39,093 nt of DNA, from assembly GCA_001750625.1 (NCBI GenBank), contig MEIE01000010.1, positions 1-39,093 of the forward strand. The letters run 5' to 3'. Every line of letters starts with the position of its first letter. Position 1 is the stretch's first letter. A program made the translations under genes and the position numbers. Source of the DNA: Candidatus Amphirhobacter heronislandensis. Lineage in GTDB: Bacteria > Pseudomonadota > Gammaproteobacteria > Tethybacterales > Tethybacteraceae. Below are positions 7,759-18,649 of this stretch, in pieces. The notes under the pieces were generated by a model, which ran no database searches, was not told where the DNA came from, and worked only from the letters and a program-made list of their open reading frames with translations.

Positions 7759-9435
7759 GTGGCCCACCCCGGGAAGACCCGCAGCGGCGAGATAACGGAC
7801 GGCGACGCCCGCGCGCCGAACCGCTCCATGCTCCGCGCCGTCGGCTTCGGCGACGGCGACTTCGCCAAGCCGATTTGCGGCGTCGCCCACAGCCATTCGG
7901 ACCTCACCCCCTGCAACGCCAGCCTGGCGCCGCTGGCCGAGGCGGCCGCCGCCAGCCTCAAGGAGGCCGGCGTCATGCCCCAGACCTTCGGGACCATCAC
8001 GGTCTCGGACGGCATCTCGATGGGGACCAAGGGCATGAACTATTCGCTGGTCTCGCGGGAGGTCATCGCCGATTCCATCGAGACCGTCGCCAACGCCCAG
8101 CGCATGGACGGCATCCTGGTGGTCGGCGGCTGCGACAAGAACATGCCCGGCGGCATGATCGCGATCGCCCGCCTCAACATCCCGGCGGTCTACGTCTACG
8201 GCGGCACCATCATGCCCGGCAAGCTCGACGGCGAGGACCTCACCATCGTCAGCATCTTCGAGGCGGTCGGCCAACACGCCGCCGGCAAGATCGGCCGCGA
8301 GCGCTTCGAGGCGGTCGAGCGCAGCGCCATCCCCGGCCCGGGCTCCTGCGGCGGCATGTACACGGCCAACACCATGTCCAGCTCCATCGAGGCCCTCGGC
8401 ATGGCCCTGCCCTACTCCTCGACCATGGCCGCGATCGCGGCCGAGAAGGTCCAAAGCGCCAAGGAGGCCGGCGCCGCGCTGGCTGAAGCGGTCAAGCGGG
8501 GCATCCGCCCCCGCGACATCATGACCAAGGAGGCCTTCGAGAACGCCATCGTCACCACCATGGCGGTCGGCGGCTCGACCAACGCCGTCCTGCACCTGCT
8601 CGCCATCGCCCAGGCGGCCGAGGTGGACCTGTCCATCGACGACTTCGCCCGCCTGCGGGCCTCGTCGCCGGTGATCTGCGACCTCAAGCCCTCGGGCCGC
8701 TACGTGACCATCGACCTGCACCGCGCCGGCGGCATCCCGCAGGTGATGAAGCTGCTGCTGGACGCCGGCAAGCTGCACGGCGGCTGCCTCACCATCACCG
8801 GCAAGACCATCGCCGAGACCCTGGCGGAGGTCCCGGCGGCGCCGCCGGCGGACCAGGACGTCATCCGGCCGCTGGCCGAGCCGCTGTACGCCGAGGGCCA
8901 TCTGGCGATCCTGAAGGGCTCCTTGGCCCCCGAGGGCGCCGTGGCCAAAATCTCCGGCATCAAGGCCACCAGCTTCAAGGGCCCGGCGCGGGTCTTCGAG
9001 GACGAGGAAAGCGCCCTGCAGGCCATCTTGGCGGGCAAGATCAAGGCCGGCGACGTGGTCGTCATCCGCAACGAGGGCCCCAAGGGCGGCCCGGGCATGC
9101 GGGAGATGCTGGCGCCGACCTCGGCGATCATCGGCCAGGGCCTGGGCGACAGCGTCGCGCTGATCACCGACGGCCGCTTCTCCGGCGGCACCTACGGCTT
9201 CGTCGTCGGCCACATCGCGCCCGAGGCCGCCGTCGGCGGGCCGCTGGCGCTGGTGGCCGAGGGCGATGTCGTCAGCATCGACGCGAAGGCGCTGCGCCTC
9301 GACGTCGAGGTCGACGAGGCCGAGCTGCAGCGCCGCAAGGCCGCCTGGCAGGCGCCGGCGCTCGAAACCAGGGGCGCCCTGGGCAAGTACGTCCGCATGG
9401 TCGCCTCGGCCAGCGCCGGGGCGGTGACGGGCTAG
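7759..9435 (+). CDS. ilvD: Dihydroxy-acid dehydratase
   Basis: [55 protein letters not shown] motifs. Confidence 0.96.
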   Translation: MAHPGKTRSGEITDGDARAPNRSMLRAVGFGDGDFAKPICGVAHSHSDLTPCNASLAPLAEAAAASLKEAGVMPQTFGTITVSDGISMGTKGMNYSLVSREVIADSIETVANAQRMDGILVVGGCDKNMPGGMIAIARLNIPAVYVYGGTIMPGKLDGEDLTIVSIFEAVGQHAAGKIGRERFEAVERSAIPGPGSCGGMYTANTMSSSIEALGMALPYSSTMAAIAAEKVQSAKEAGAALAEAVKRGIRPRDIMTKEAFENAIVTTMAVGGSTNAVLHLLAIAQAAEVDLSIDDFARLRASSPVICDLKPSGRYVTIDLHRAGGIPQVMKLLLDAGKLHGGCLTITGKTIAETLAEVPAAPPADQDVIRPLAEPLYAEGHLAILKGSLAPEGAVAKISGIKATSFKGPARVFEDEESALQAILAGKIKAGDVVVIRNEGPKGGPGMREMLAPTSAIIGQGLGDSVALITDGRFSGGTYGFVVGHIAPEAAVGGPLALVAEGDVVSIDAKALRLDVEVDEAELQRRKAAWQAPALETRGALGKYVRMVASASAGAVTG

Positions 9436-9444
9436 GAGACGGAC

Positions 9445-9912
9445 ATGGCGCCACCGAACAAGAAGAACGGCCGCCGCCCCAAGATCGGCATGCTGGTGAT
9501 CAGCCACGGCGACCTCGGCGAGCATTTCATCGAGGCGGCGCGCATCATCTGCCAGGAGACCCTTGACGACCTTGAATCCCTGTCGATCCAGGCCTCCTAC
9601 GAGCGCGACAAGGTCCGCGAGCAGCTGGCCCGCAGCATGGAGCGCCTCGAGGCCAAGACCGACGAGATCATCGCCCTGTGCGACACCTACGGCTCGACGC
9701 CGTCGCGCATCCTGTGCGCCGGCAACTACAAGGCGCGGGTCAAGTGCGTCTTCGGCCTGAACCTGCCGATGCTGCTGGACTGCATCAACCTGCGGGGCGA
9801 GCTGGACCTGGACGGCCTCGCCGAGCAGATCTGCCAGGCCGGCGCCGAGGCGATCTTCGCCCGCGAGGCCGACGACGATGTCACGCCCGACCTCAAAGCG
9901 AGCGAAGCCTAG
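9445..9912 (+). CDS. PTS EIIA component, mannose family
   Basis: IGMLVISHGDLGEHFIEAA with conserved His; LCDTYGSTPSRI; next to HPr-EI. Confidence 0.85.
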   Translation: MAPPNKKNGRRPKIGMLVISHGDLGEHFIEAARIICQETLDDLESLSIQASYERDKVREQLARSMERLEAKTDEIIALCDTYGSTPSRILCAGNYKARVKCVFGLNLPMLLDCINLRGELDLDGLAEQICQAGAEAIFAREADDDVTPDLKASEA

Positions 9913-11878
9913 CCCGGGCAAGCGCATCGCGCACGCCGCGGTCGAGGTCATCAACGACTGGGGGCTGCACGCGCGGCCGTCCGCCGCCCTCGGGCGGCTC
10001 GCCAAGGGCTTCGACGCCAAGATCACGATCCGCCACGACGGCCGCAAGGCCTCGGCGAGCTCGATCGCGCAGCTGCTGATCCTCGAGGCGGTCAAGGGCA
10101 GCCATCTCGAGCTCGAGGCCGAGGGCCCCGACGCCGAAGAGGCGATCGCCGCCCTCGCGGGGATGTTCGCCGACGGCTTCGGCGAGGACCACCGGGTCCT
10201 GCCCGGCGAGGGCAGCCGCTGCGGGGTCGCGGTCGGCGGGGTCCACATCCTGCACCAGGCCAACGACATCCCGCACTACTCCATCCCCAAGACCGCGGTG
10301 GCGCAGGAGCAAAAAAGGCTGGCGCAGGCGATCAAGGACGAGCGGCGGCACGTCCGCGAGCTCGACAAGGGCGGCGACCGCCTGATCGCGGAGTTCAGCA
10401 GCATGATGCTCGGCATGCTCGACGAGGAGCACGTCGCCGCGCAGCCGGCGCAGCAGATCCGCGCCGGCCTGGTCAACGCCGAGTGGGCCCTGAAGGTCTG
10501 CCTCGACGAGGTCATCGAGCAGTTCAACGCCAGCGGCAACGAGGTGATCCAGGCCCACGCCAACGACTACAGCCAGATGCTGCTGCGCCTGGTCGGCCGC
10601 ATGGCGGCGACCCGCCGCAAGCGGGCCAAGGTCCGCGAGGGCACCAAGCGGGTGGTGGTCAGCGCCAGCGTCGGCGCCGCCGACGTCATCGACTGCTACC
10701 GGGCGGGCTACGCCGGCCTGGTGACCAGCAGCGGCTCGTACAGCAGCCACGCGGCCATCCTGGCGCGCGGCCTGGGGATGCCGGCGCTGTTCGCGGTCGA
10801 CGCCAAGGCGCTGCGGGGCCTGGCCGAGGACACCCAGCTGATCCTCGATTCGGACGCCGGCGAGCTGCACGTCAAGCCCGACAAGGAGGTCGTCAAGCGC
10901 TTCGCCAAGAAGACCGCCCGCCGGCGCCCGCCGGCGGCCCGCGGCAAGGCGCCGGCGGCGACCAAGACCCGCGACGGCGTCCGCGTCCACCTGCACGCCA
11001 ACATCGAGTTCCTCGACGAGCTCGCGCCCGCCTACGCCGCCGGCGCCGAGGGCATCGGGCTGTACCGCACCGAGTTTTTGTTCCTCAACCGCGACGACGA
11101 GCCCGGCGAGGAGGAGCAGTACGTCGCCTACGCCGCCGCCGTCAAGGGCAGCGGCGGCCGGCCGGTGACCTTCAGGACCGCCGACATCGGCCACGACAAG
11201 GGCGGCGACGGCTCCAGCCACTCCTCGGCGATGGGGCTGCGCGGCATCCGCGACAGCCTGCGGCGGCCGGCGGCCTTCAAGGAGCAGCTGCGGGCGCTGC
11301 TGCGGGCCTCCGCGCACGGCCCGATGCGGATCATGCTGCCGATGGTCGTCCACGCCGCCGAGCTCGACGAGGCGGTCCGGCTGCTGCGCGAGGCCGCCAG
11401 CGAGACCGGCCAGCCGCCGGACCGGCTGCCGCCGGTCGGGGTGATGATCGAGATCCCCGGCGCGGTCTACGCCATGCCGCAGCTGGCGCGGCGCGCCGAT
11501 TTCTTCGCCATCGGCACCAACGACCTGATCCAGTACGCCCTGGCGGTGGACCGCAACCTGGCGGAGGTCGCCGAGCTGGCCGATTCCTGCCATCCGGGGG
11601 TGATCTCGCTGCTGGCGCGGACGGTGCGCCAGGGCAAGGAGCTGGGCCGCGAGGTGACGATGTGCGGCGAGCTGGCGGCCGACCCGCTGATGGCCTGCCT
11701 GTACTGCACCTTGGGCCTGCGGGGCCTGTCGATGGGCGCCGGCAAGATCGAGGCGGTCCGCGCCGCCTTGGGCCGTCACAGCATCCGCGGCCGGCGGCGG
11801 CTGGCCGAACGGCTGGCCGCCGGCGGCTCGGCGGCCGAGATCCGCGAGCTGCTGCAGGGCTTCGCCGAAGGCGGCTAG
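9878..11878 (+). CDS. HPr-Enzyme I fusion phosphotransferase
   Basis: N-terminal HPr domain (WGLHARPSAAL) followed in the same frame by EI (SSHAAILARGLGMPALF, TEFLFLNR, MIEIPGAVYAM, IGTNDLIQYALAVDR, MCGELAADP). Confidence 0.92.
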   Translation: MSRPTSKRAKPSPGKRIAHAAVEVINDWGLHARPSAALGRLAKGFDAKITIRHDGRKASASSIAQLLILEAVKGSHLELEAEGPDAEEAIAALAGMFADGFGEDHRVLPGEGSRCGVAVGGVHILHQANDIPHYSIPKTAVAQEQKRLAQAIKDERRHVRELDKGGDRLIAEFSSMMLGMLDEEHVAAQPAQQIRAGLVNAEWALKVCLDEVIEQFNASGNEVIQAHANDYSQMLLRLVGRMAATRRKRAKVREGTKRVVVSASVGAADVIDCYRAGYAGLVTSSGSYSSHAAILARGLGMPALFAVDAKALRGLAEDTQLILDSDAGELHVKPDKEVVKRFAKKTARRRPPAARGKAPAATKTRDGVRVHLHANIEFLDELAPAYAAGAEGIGLYRTEFLFLNRDDEPGEEEQYVAYAAAVKGSGGRPVTFRTADIGHDKGGDGSSHSSAMGLRGIRDSLRRPAAFKEQLRALLRASAHGPMRIMLPMVVHAAELDEAVRLLREAASETGQPPDRLPPVGVMIEIPGAVYAMPQLARRADFFAIGTNDLIQYALAVDRNLAEVAELADSCHPGVISLLARTVRQGKELGREVTMCGELAADPLMACLYCTLGLRGLSMGAGKIEAVRAALGRHSIRGRRRLAERLAAGGSAAEIRELLQGFAEGG

Positions 11879-11888
11879 AATAAGAAGC

Positions 11889-12512
11889 ATGAACTACAGC
11901 CACAAGATGCTGCTGGCCTCGTCGACCACCGAACCCGACAGCCTGTTCCACCACTCGCTGGTCTACATCACCGCCCACACCGACCGGCACACCCTGGGCT
12001 TCATCGTCAACCGGGAGTCCACCACCTTGCTGAGCGAGCTGGTCAAGGGCACCGAGCTCGACCCGGACACGGCGGCCGCGCCGAAGATGACCCGGCCGCT
12101 GCTGCTGGGCGGCCCGGTCAGCTCCATGCACATCTCCTTGATGTACCAGGGCGTCCCCGCCGCCCCCGCCCTGGCGAAGATCGAGCGCGGCGACCGGGTG
12201 TACACCGCCTACGACGGCGACGGCGACAAGACCCAGGCGATCAAGGTCACCAAGACCGCCGAGGTGACCGAGAAGCTGCTGCGGGACATGCTCGAGCGGC
12301 CGGACCCGGAGGTCCGCTACCAGCTGTTCATGGGGCACGCCAGCTGGGAGCCCGGCCAGCTCGACGACGAGGTCAAGTACGACCAGTGGCTGGTGCTGGA
12401 CGCCGACCCCGAGATCATCTTCCACCCCAGGACCACGAAGCGCCGGGAGATGGCGGCGCGCTCCATCGACCTGAACCTCGGCCGCTGGCTGCCGCCGCTG
12501 CAGCACCCGTGA
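11889..12512 (+). CDS. yqgE: YqgE/AlgH family protein
   Basis: MLLASSTTEPDSLFHHSLVYITAHT, GFIVNR, LLLGGPV, GHASWEPGQLDDE motifs; directly upstream of ruvX. Confidence 0.92.
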   Translation: MNYSHKMLLASSTTEPDSLFHHSLVYITAHTDRHTLGFIVNRESTTLLSELVKGTELDPDTAAAPKMTRPLLLGGPVSSMHISLMYQGVPAAPALAKIERGDRVYTAYDGDGDKTQAIKVTKTAEVTEKLLRDMLERPDPEVRYQLFMGHASWEPGQLDDEVKYDQWLVLDADPEIIFHPRTTKRREMAARSIDLNLGRWLPPLQHP

Positions 12513-12934
12513 GCGTGGTCCAGGGCCTGTTCTTCGCGCTGGACCCCGGCACCAAGAAGACCGGGGTGGCCATCGGCAACACCATCACCAACATGGCGAC
12601 CGCGCTCGAGCCGGTCGACGGCAACGCCGCCGAGCAGCTGACGCGGCTGGCGGACCTGTACCGGGTCTGGAAGCCGCAGCTGGCGGTGATCGGGCAGCCC
12701 GCCGGCGACGGCACCGCCAAGAAGGCGCGGGCGCGCAGCGACGAGCTCGCCGAGGAGCTGCGGCGCAAGCTGAAGATCCCGGTCGAGTTCATCGACGAGG
12801 CCTACTCCACCCAGGCGGCGCGGGCCGAGCGGGCGCTAAGCGGACAGCGGCGCGCCAGCGGCATCGACAGCCACGCGGCGCGGCTGTTGGCGGAGGCGTG
12901 GCTGGCGGATCTGCTGCGGCGGGAAGCCGCATAA
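12509..12934 (+). CDS. ruvX: Holliday junction resolvase-like protein YqgF/RuvX
   Basis: FALDPGTKKTGVAIGN, VIGQPAGDGT, EFIDEAYSTQAA, IDSHAARLLAEAWL; GTG start overlapping the yqgE stop. Confidence 0.9.
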   Translation: MSVVQGLFFALDPGTKKTGVAIGNTITNMATALEPVDGNAAEQLTRLADLYRVWKPQLAVIGQPAGDGTAKKARARSDELAEELRRKLKIPVEFIDEAYSTQAARAERALSGQRRASGIDSHAARLLAEAWLADLLRREAA

Positions 12935-12949
12935 ATAAAGGAGTCGAAA

Positions 12950-13144
12950 ATGCCACTCGAAGAAGAAAAACAAAACCCCGGCGGAGCCCAAGAGCAAGCA
13001 CAGCCAGCAACGCAGGTACAACCTCCGGACAAAACCACCTCCCTTCTGGATCAACCCGCTCCGAAACATGACCAACGGGCCGAAGGACCGGATCTTTCGC
13101 AGATACAACTCGGAAAACCACCTGAGTCTTCCTCAGAGGAATAG
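12950..13144 (+). CDS. Small Pro/Glu/Gln-rich, probably disordered protein
   Basis: 64-aa ORF preceded by AAGGAG; ends 2 nt before the start of the next ORF. Confidence 0.45.
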   Translation: MPLEEEKQNPGGAQEQAQPATQVQPPDKTTSLLDQPAPKHDQRAEGPDLSQIQLGKPPESSSEE

Positions 13145-13146
13145 CC

Positions 13147-13779
13147 TTGACCTTTTGGGAATTCATCGTGAGGATGGTTGCCTTTCCTCACTATGCGACC
13201 AAAAGAGGGCTGCGGGACGTCATGGTCGGCGCGAATCTAATTGCGCTGAAGCAGGTCATTGCCCGAGAGGTGATTGATAGGAAAATCACTTCCGAGGGGA
13301 CAAACGTATCCGGGCCCTTTCTTCCCGAAGAACGAGAAAAAGCTATGAAGAGCACACTAGAATATTTGGAAGAAAGAGATCTTCTTCTAGCCTGCAGAAT
13401 TAATGAGCTTTCTGTTCATGTCGCTTTCATTAGTGATGATGAAAAACATGAAAATATTTTTCAGGATTTGGGAAAAATCTGCAGGGGGCAGGGCGGCATT
13501 CACTGTTTATCTAAGAAGAAAGGCGTGTATGAAATCGTTCTTTCTAGCAATGAAGATGAAATTCCTCATTATCTAGCAAAAGATGATGGCAAAGAAATAG
13601 CGCTCTTTTGGGTGAAGCTTTTGCTATGTTTTCTGGCATACGGTCTGATTTTTGATGGGGGCAAGCAAGGTGTCGTCAATAGCCTCTGTGATTTTATCTC
13701 CGTAACTTCTTTTTATTTCTGCCTTTACTTTATTATCATTCAAATTAATTTACCAGAAAAGTCCGGCAAAAGTGATTAG
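13147..13779 (+). CDS. Orphan protein with C-terminal TM segments
   Basis: 210-aa ORF; hydrophobic segments IALFWVKLLLCFLAYGLIF and FISVTSFYFCLYFIIIQINL; AT-rich. Confidence 0.65.
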   Translation: MTFWEFIVRMVAFPHYATKRGLRDVMVGANLIALKQVIAREVIDRKITSEGTNVSGPFLPEEREKAMKSTLEYLEERDLLLACRINELSVHVAFISDDEKHENIFQDLGKICRGQGGIHCLSKKKGVYEIVLSSNEDEIPHYLAKDDGKEIALFWVKLLLCFLAYGLIFDGGKQGVVNSLCDFISVTSFYFCLYFIIIQINLPEKSGKSD

Positions 13780-14213
13780 GGCTTTTCTCTTTCGGTAATT
13801 TCTTCAAATACGAAGCGGCATTGCTCCTCTTTAAGATATCTCCAATAAGTGCCAACAAATCTTCCCGCCATTTCCCGACGCACGCTTTTATAGTTTATCC
13901 AGATATCATAATCTTCTTCGTCTTCAAAATAAAACGGCAGAGCGTCTATTGATACATAAAGTCTTGTAAAATTATCTTTGAAGTGCCAGCTCTCAGGCGA
14001 GTTTCCAAGCACAAGCAGAATCGGGCGCTCCGGCTTCAGCCATCCTTTGCGAGATGCCCAGGCACGAAAACGTCTGCTAGCAGTCGCCCAATCCTCTAGG
14101 TTTTTGATGATTTTTTCAGGTCCAGAAGCCGCTAAAAGGGCTAGGACAAGCCAGCCGATAGTAGGTGAGGATGAAAGAAACTTCCATGCCAGAGAGAAAA
14201 AGTCGGAAACCAT
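13776..14213 (-). CDS. Orphan protein with one N-terminal TM segment
   Basis: 145-aa ORF; TM IGWLVLALLAAS; directly downstream of gltX on the same strand; stop codon overlaps that of the 210-aa gene. Confidence 0.65.
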   Translation of the reverse strand: MVSDFFSLAWKFLSSSPTIGWLVLALLAASGPEKIIKNLEDWATASRRFRAWASRKGWLKPERPILLVLGNSPESWHFKDNFTRLYVSIDALPFYFEDEEDYDIWINYKSVRREMAGRFVGTYWRYLKEEQCRFVFEEITEREKP

Positions 14214-14235
14214 CTAACTGTTCCAAAATCTCTTG

Positions 14236-15633
14236 TTATTTGCCTATTTTACTCACCGAACGCAGTCGTTCGCAACAAATATTTGATTCCAAAATAGAAG
14301 CCACCAGCGCCACATCTGGAGATTTGGTCTTCCCCGTCAGCGCCACCCGCAGCGGCATCCCTAGCCGTGGGAACTTCAGGCCGTGCTCCTTGCAGCAGTC
14401 CTTGATCGCCTGCTTGATGGCGCCCTGGCTGAACTCCTCCAGCTTCTCCAGCCGCTGTACCAGCGCGGCGAAGGCCTCCCGGTTGTCGTCCCCCAGCTGC
14501 CCCTGCAGCGTCGCATCCAGCCCCTCCGGCGGCTGCAGCCATGACAGCTCCTCCCGCAATTCGGTCAGGGTACGGGCCTTCTCCATGCCGATCTCGATGG
14601 CCTCGGCAGAGGTTTCGATGCCGGCCAGCTCTGCCACCTCGGCCGGCGGCAGCGCGCGCAGGTGCTGCTGGTTGATCCATTGCAGGCGCTCGAGGTCGAA
14701 ACGCGCCGCGCTCTTGTTCACCTTGCCCAGCTCGAAGGCCGCCGCCAGCTCGGCGGGCGTGTAGACCTCCTGCCCCGGCTGGGTCCAACCCAGCTGCGCC
14801 AGGTAGTTCACCATCGCCGGCGCGATGATGCCCATCTGCCGGTAATGGTCGACGTCCACCGCCATGTTGCGCTTGGACAGCCGCTCGTACGCCGGCTCGC
14901 CGCTCTCCAGCGTCGCGGGCTCGCCGTTCTCGTCCAGCCGCCGCCCGAGGATCAGCGGCAGGTGCGCGAAGCGGGGGATCTCCTGCCCCAGCGCCCGGTG
15001 GATGTGCACCTGGCGCAGGGTGTTGGTCAGGTGGTCCTCGCCGCGGATGACGTCGGTGATGCCCATCTCGCCGTCGTCGACAACGGCCGCGAAGTTGTAG
15101 GTGGCCGAGCCGTCGGCCCGCAGGATGACCGGGTCGTCGAACTCCTTGTTCGCGACCGAGACCTCGCCGCGGATCAGGTCGCTGATCGCGCAGTCGCCCT
15201 CGGTCGGGGTCGCGAAGCGCAGGCAGTACTCGCCGGTCGCCGGCCAGTCGGTCCGGCCGCGCCAGCGCCGGTCGTACTGCGGCTTGAGGCCCTGGCGCTC
15301 CTGCGCCGTCCGCAGCTCGTCGAGCTCGGCGGCGGTCGCGTAGCAGCGGTAGGCCTTGCCCTCCTCCACCAGCCGTTCGGCCGCGGCCTGGTACAGCGCG
15401 GCGCGCTCGGACTGCCGCACCGCCGGTCCGTCCCGCTCCAGCCCCAGCCAGTCCAGGGCGGCGATGATCGCCTCCTCGTGCTCGGGCAGCGAGCGCTGCC
15501 GGTCGGTGTCCTCTATCCGCAGCAGGAAGGTCCCGCCCGAATGCCGGGCCCAGGCCCAGTTGAACAGCGCGGTCCGGGCGCCGCCCAGATGCAGCCTGCC
15601 CGTCGGGCTCGGCGCGAAGCGGCAGACGGCCAT
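14236..15633 (-). CDS. gltX: Glutamyl-tRNA synthetase
   Basis: RFAPSPTGRLHLGGARTALFNWAWAR (HIGH-like), YERLSKRN (KMSKS-like). Confidence 0.96.
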   Translation of the reverse strand: MAVCRFAPSPTGRLHLGGARTALFNWAWARHSGGTFLLRIEDTDRQRSLPEHEEAIIAALDWLGLERDGPAVRQSERAALYQAAAERLVEEGKAYRCYATAAELDELRTAQERQGLKPQYDRRWRGRTDWPATGEYCLRFATPTEGDCAISDLIRGEVSVANKEFDDPVILRADGSATYNFAAVVDDGEMGITDVIRGEDHLTNTLRQVHIHRALGQEIPRFAHLPLILGRRLDENGEPATLESGEPAYERLSKRNMAVDVDHYRQMGIIAPAMVNYLAQLGWTQPGQEVYTPAELAAAFELGKVNKSAARFDLERLQWINQQHLRALPPAEVAELAGIETSAEAIEIGMEKARTLTELREELSWLQPPEGLDATLQGQLGDDNREAFAALVQRLEKLEEFSQGAIKQAIKDCCKEHGLKFPRLGMPLRVALTGKTKSPDVALVASILESNICCERLRSVSKIGK

Positions 15634-15639
15634 GACGGT

Positions 15640-16922
<1,283 letters not shown>

Positions 16923-16926
<4 letters not shown>

Positions 16927-17672
16927 GCCGCCGCGGCTTCTTCGGGCTGGGAAATCAGGCGCATGAAGGCCTCCTCGAGGTTCGGCGCGTCGCCCTGCTC
17001 CTTCATCAGCTCGGCGGGGGTGCCGATGAAAGCGACCTTGCCTTCGTGCAGCAGCGCCATGCGCTCGCAGACCTCGTCGATGTCCGACAGCGAGTGGGAG
17101 GTGAAGAACAGGCTCGCGCCGCGGTCGCGGATGCGCTGGAACAGCCGCTTGAGCAGCGCCCGGGCCTTGGGATCGAGGCCGCTCATCGGCTCGTCGAGGA
17201 TGTACAGGTCGCGCTCGAGCAGGAAAATGCTCGCGAGGCCCAGCTTCTGGGTCATGCCCTTGGAGAAGGACCGCACCGGCTTTTTGAGGGCGTCCAGGTC
17301 CAGGTCGATGTCTTTCAGCATCGCCGCGGTCTTTTCCTCGTCGTAGGTGGCGTGGTTCAGGCTGAGGATGAACTTGACGAACTGCCGGCCGTTGAGGTAG
17401 TACGGCGGGACGAAGCGCTCGGGCAGGAAGCACAGCCGGGCCCGCGAGGAGCGGTTCTTCGAAGGCTTGCCGAAGATCCTGATGTCGCCCTTGTCGTAGT
17501 AGCAGAAGTCCAGCAGGCACTTGAGGAAGGTGCTCTTGCCGGCGCCGTTGACCCCGGCGCAGCCGAAGGACACCTGGGCGGGGACCTCCAGGTCGAAGCC
17601 CCGCAGGACGTGGTTTTGGAGATATTTCTTGTGGACGCCGCGCGCCTCGATGGCCAGTTCTTTGTCGCTCAT
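16923..17672 (-). CDS. ABC transporter ATP-binding protein
   Basis: Walker A GVNGAGKST, signature-like FSKGMTQKLGLA, Walker B LYILDEPMSGLD, H-loop SHS; overlaps the serS start (ATGA). Confidence 0.9.
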
Positions 17673-17890
17673 AGGCAGATATCTGATATTTGCTGGGGTG
17701 ATTTTATTGTTTTTCCTTATGCCTGGGACGCGGCCATTTTTGAAGGATTTAACCCCACCCCGAGGCTCTTTCGTACTCCGCGCATTTCCTCATCTACAGC
17801 TATATATCGGTGGCTACAAAAAACCCTAGTTAGCCGGCGCAGATGAGCCGAGGAGATGTTGTTTTGTTCCCGTAGTAAGAAGCCGCAGCA

Positions 17891-17900
17891 GGGGGGGGGG
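17891..17900. repeat. 10-bp poly-G tract
   Basis: GCAGCA-GGGGGGGGGG-CAG, just downstream (minus strand) of the 204-aa ORF stop. Confidence 0.9.
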
Positions 17901-17915
17901 CAGAAACGCACCCTC

Positions 17916-18467
17916 TCAACTTTCGTTTTGAGGGTTGTGTGGCAAATCTAGTTTACCCTCCCGACGCACTAGGGGGAGTGTTAGATGTATGGCGGTGGGG
18001 AAGTGCTGCACTTTCCAAAACTCCCCCGCGTGCTTTTTGCTCCATTCTTTTTTTCTATCTTCGTCGGGGAAAGGTATGGGGTCCAGCGTTAGCATCACTT
18101 TGTCATAATGGCTTTCGTAAAAATAATACTGCACCCGGTTTTGGTAAGGAAATAGTGCAGCCATTTGCCTAGCCATCTCGTTTTGCGCCCTTTCTGTTAG
18201 CGCGCTTATTGATTCTTTGTTGTGTTTTTGTATGTATTCCAGCATTCTTTCCTGCTTCACCAGATCTTCTTCGGGGGGTGTATGCCCTTCGCTTTTCTTG
18301 CCTTCGAACAGGCGCTCTGCGAGCGAGGCAGCGAAAAGGGCCCACTTGGGAAGGGTTTTCAGCAGTTCCTTCCATCTGTCGTTTGTCTCGACATTTGTGA
18401 AAACGCCCATGACTAGGATGCCTACCGCCAGAGTGAAGATGAGGGTCCAGAAGTCAATGGTTATCAT
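17916..18467 (-). CDS. Orphan protein with one N-terminal TM segment
   Basis: Start taken at MITIDFWTLIFTLAVGILVMGVF with upstream AAGGA; a longer ORF start exists at 18530. Confidence 0.6.
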   Translation of the reverse strand: MITIDFWTLIFTLAVGILVMGVFTNVETNDRWKELLKTLPKWALFAASLAERLFEGKKSEGHTPPEEDLVKQERMLEYIQKHNKESISALTERAQNEMARQMAALFPYQNRVQYYFYESHYDKVMLTLDPIPFPDEDRKKEWSKKHAGEFWKVQHFPTAIHLTLPLVRREGKLDLPHNPQNES

Positions 18468-18492
18468 TATGGTTATCCTTATGGTGGTTGGA
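18457..18492. repeat. 12-bp tandem repeat, two near-perfect plus one degenerate unit
   Basis: ATGGTTATCATT / ATGGTTATCCTT / ATGGTGGTTGGA. Confidence 0.75.
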
Positions 18493-18649
18493 ACCGAGTC
18501 CCATTCTATTACGGCGCTGTTTGCAGCCATTGATACAATGTGTCTTTGGCGCGCACTACATGCCTAGATGCAAACTCTGTGGCTAGGGGGTGCTTCGTAA
18601 ACAATCCGTTCGTATGTAGTGTGGTAAAACATCGGGCGCAGAGGTGACT

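Noticed and set aside
7006-10269. 1087-aa minus-strand ORF opposite the OMP/ilvD/EIIA genes
   Set aside because: Antisense shadow ORF in GC-rich coding DNA; composition is low-complexity and the opposite strand encodes recognisable conserved proteins.
17717-17911. 64-aa minus-strand ORF across the poly-G tract
   Set aside because: No ribosome binding site or recognisable product; low-complexity PPP from the homopolymer.
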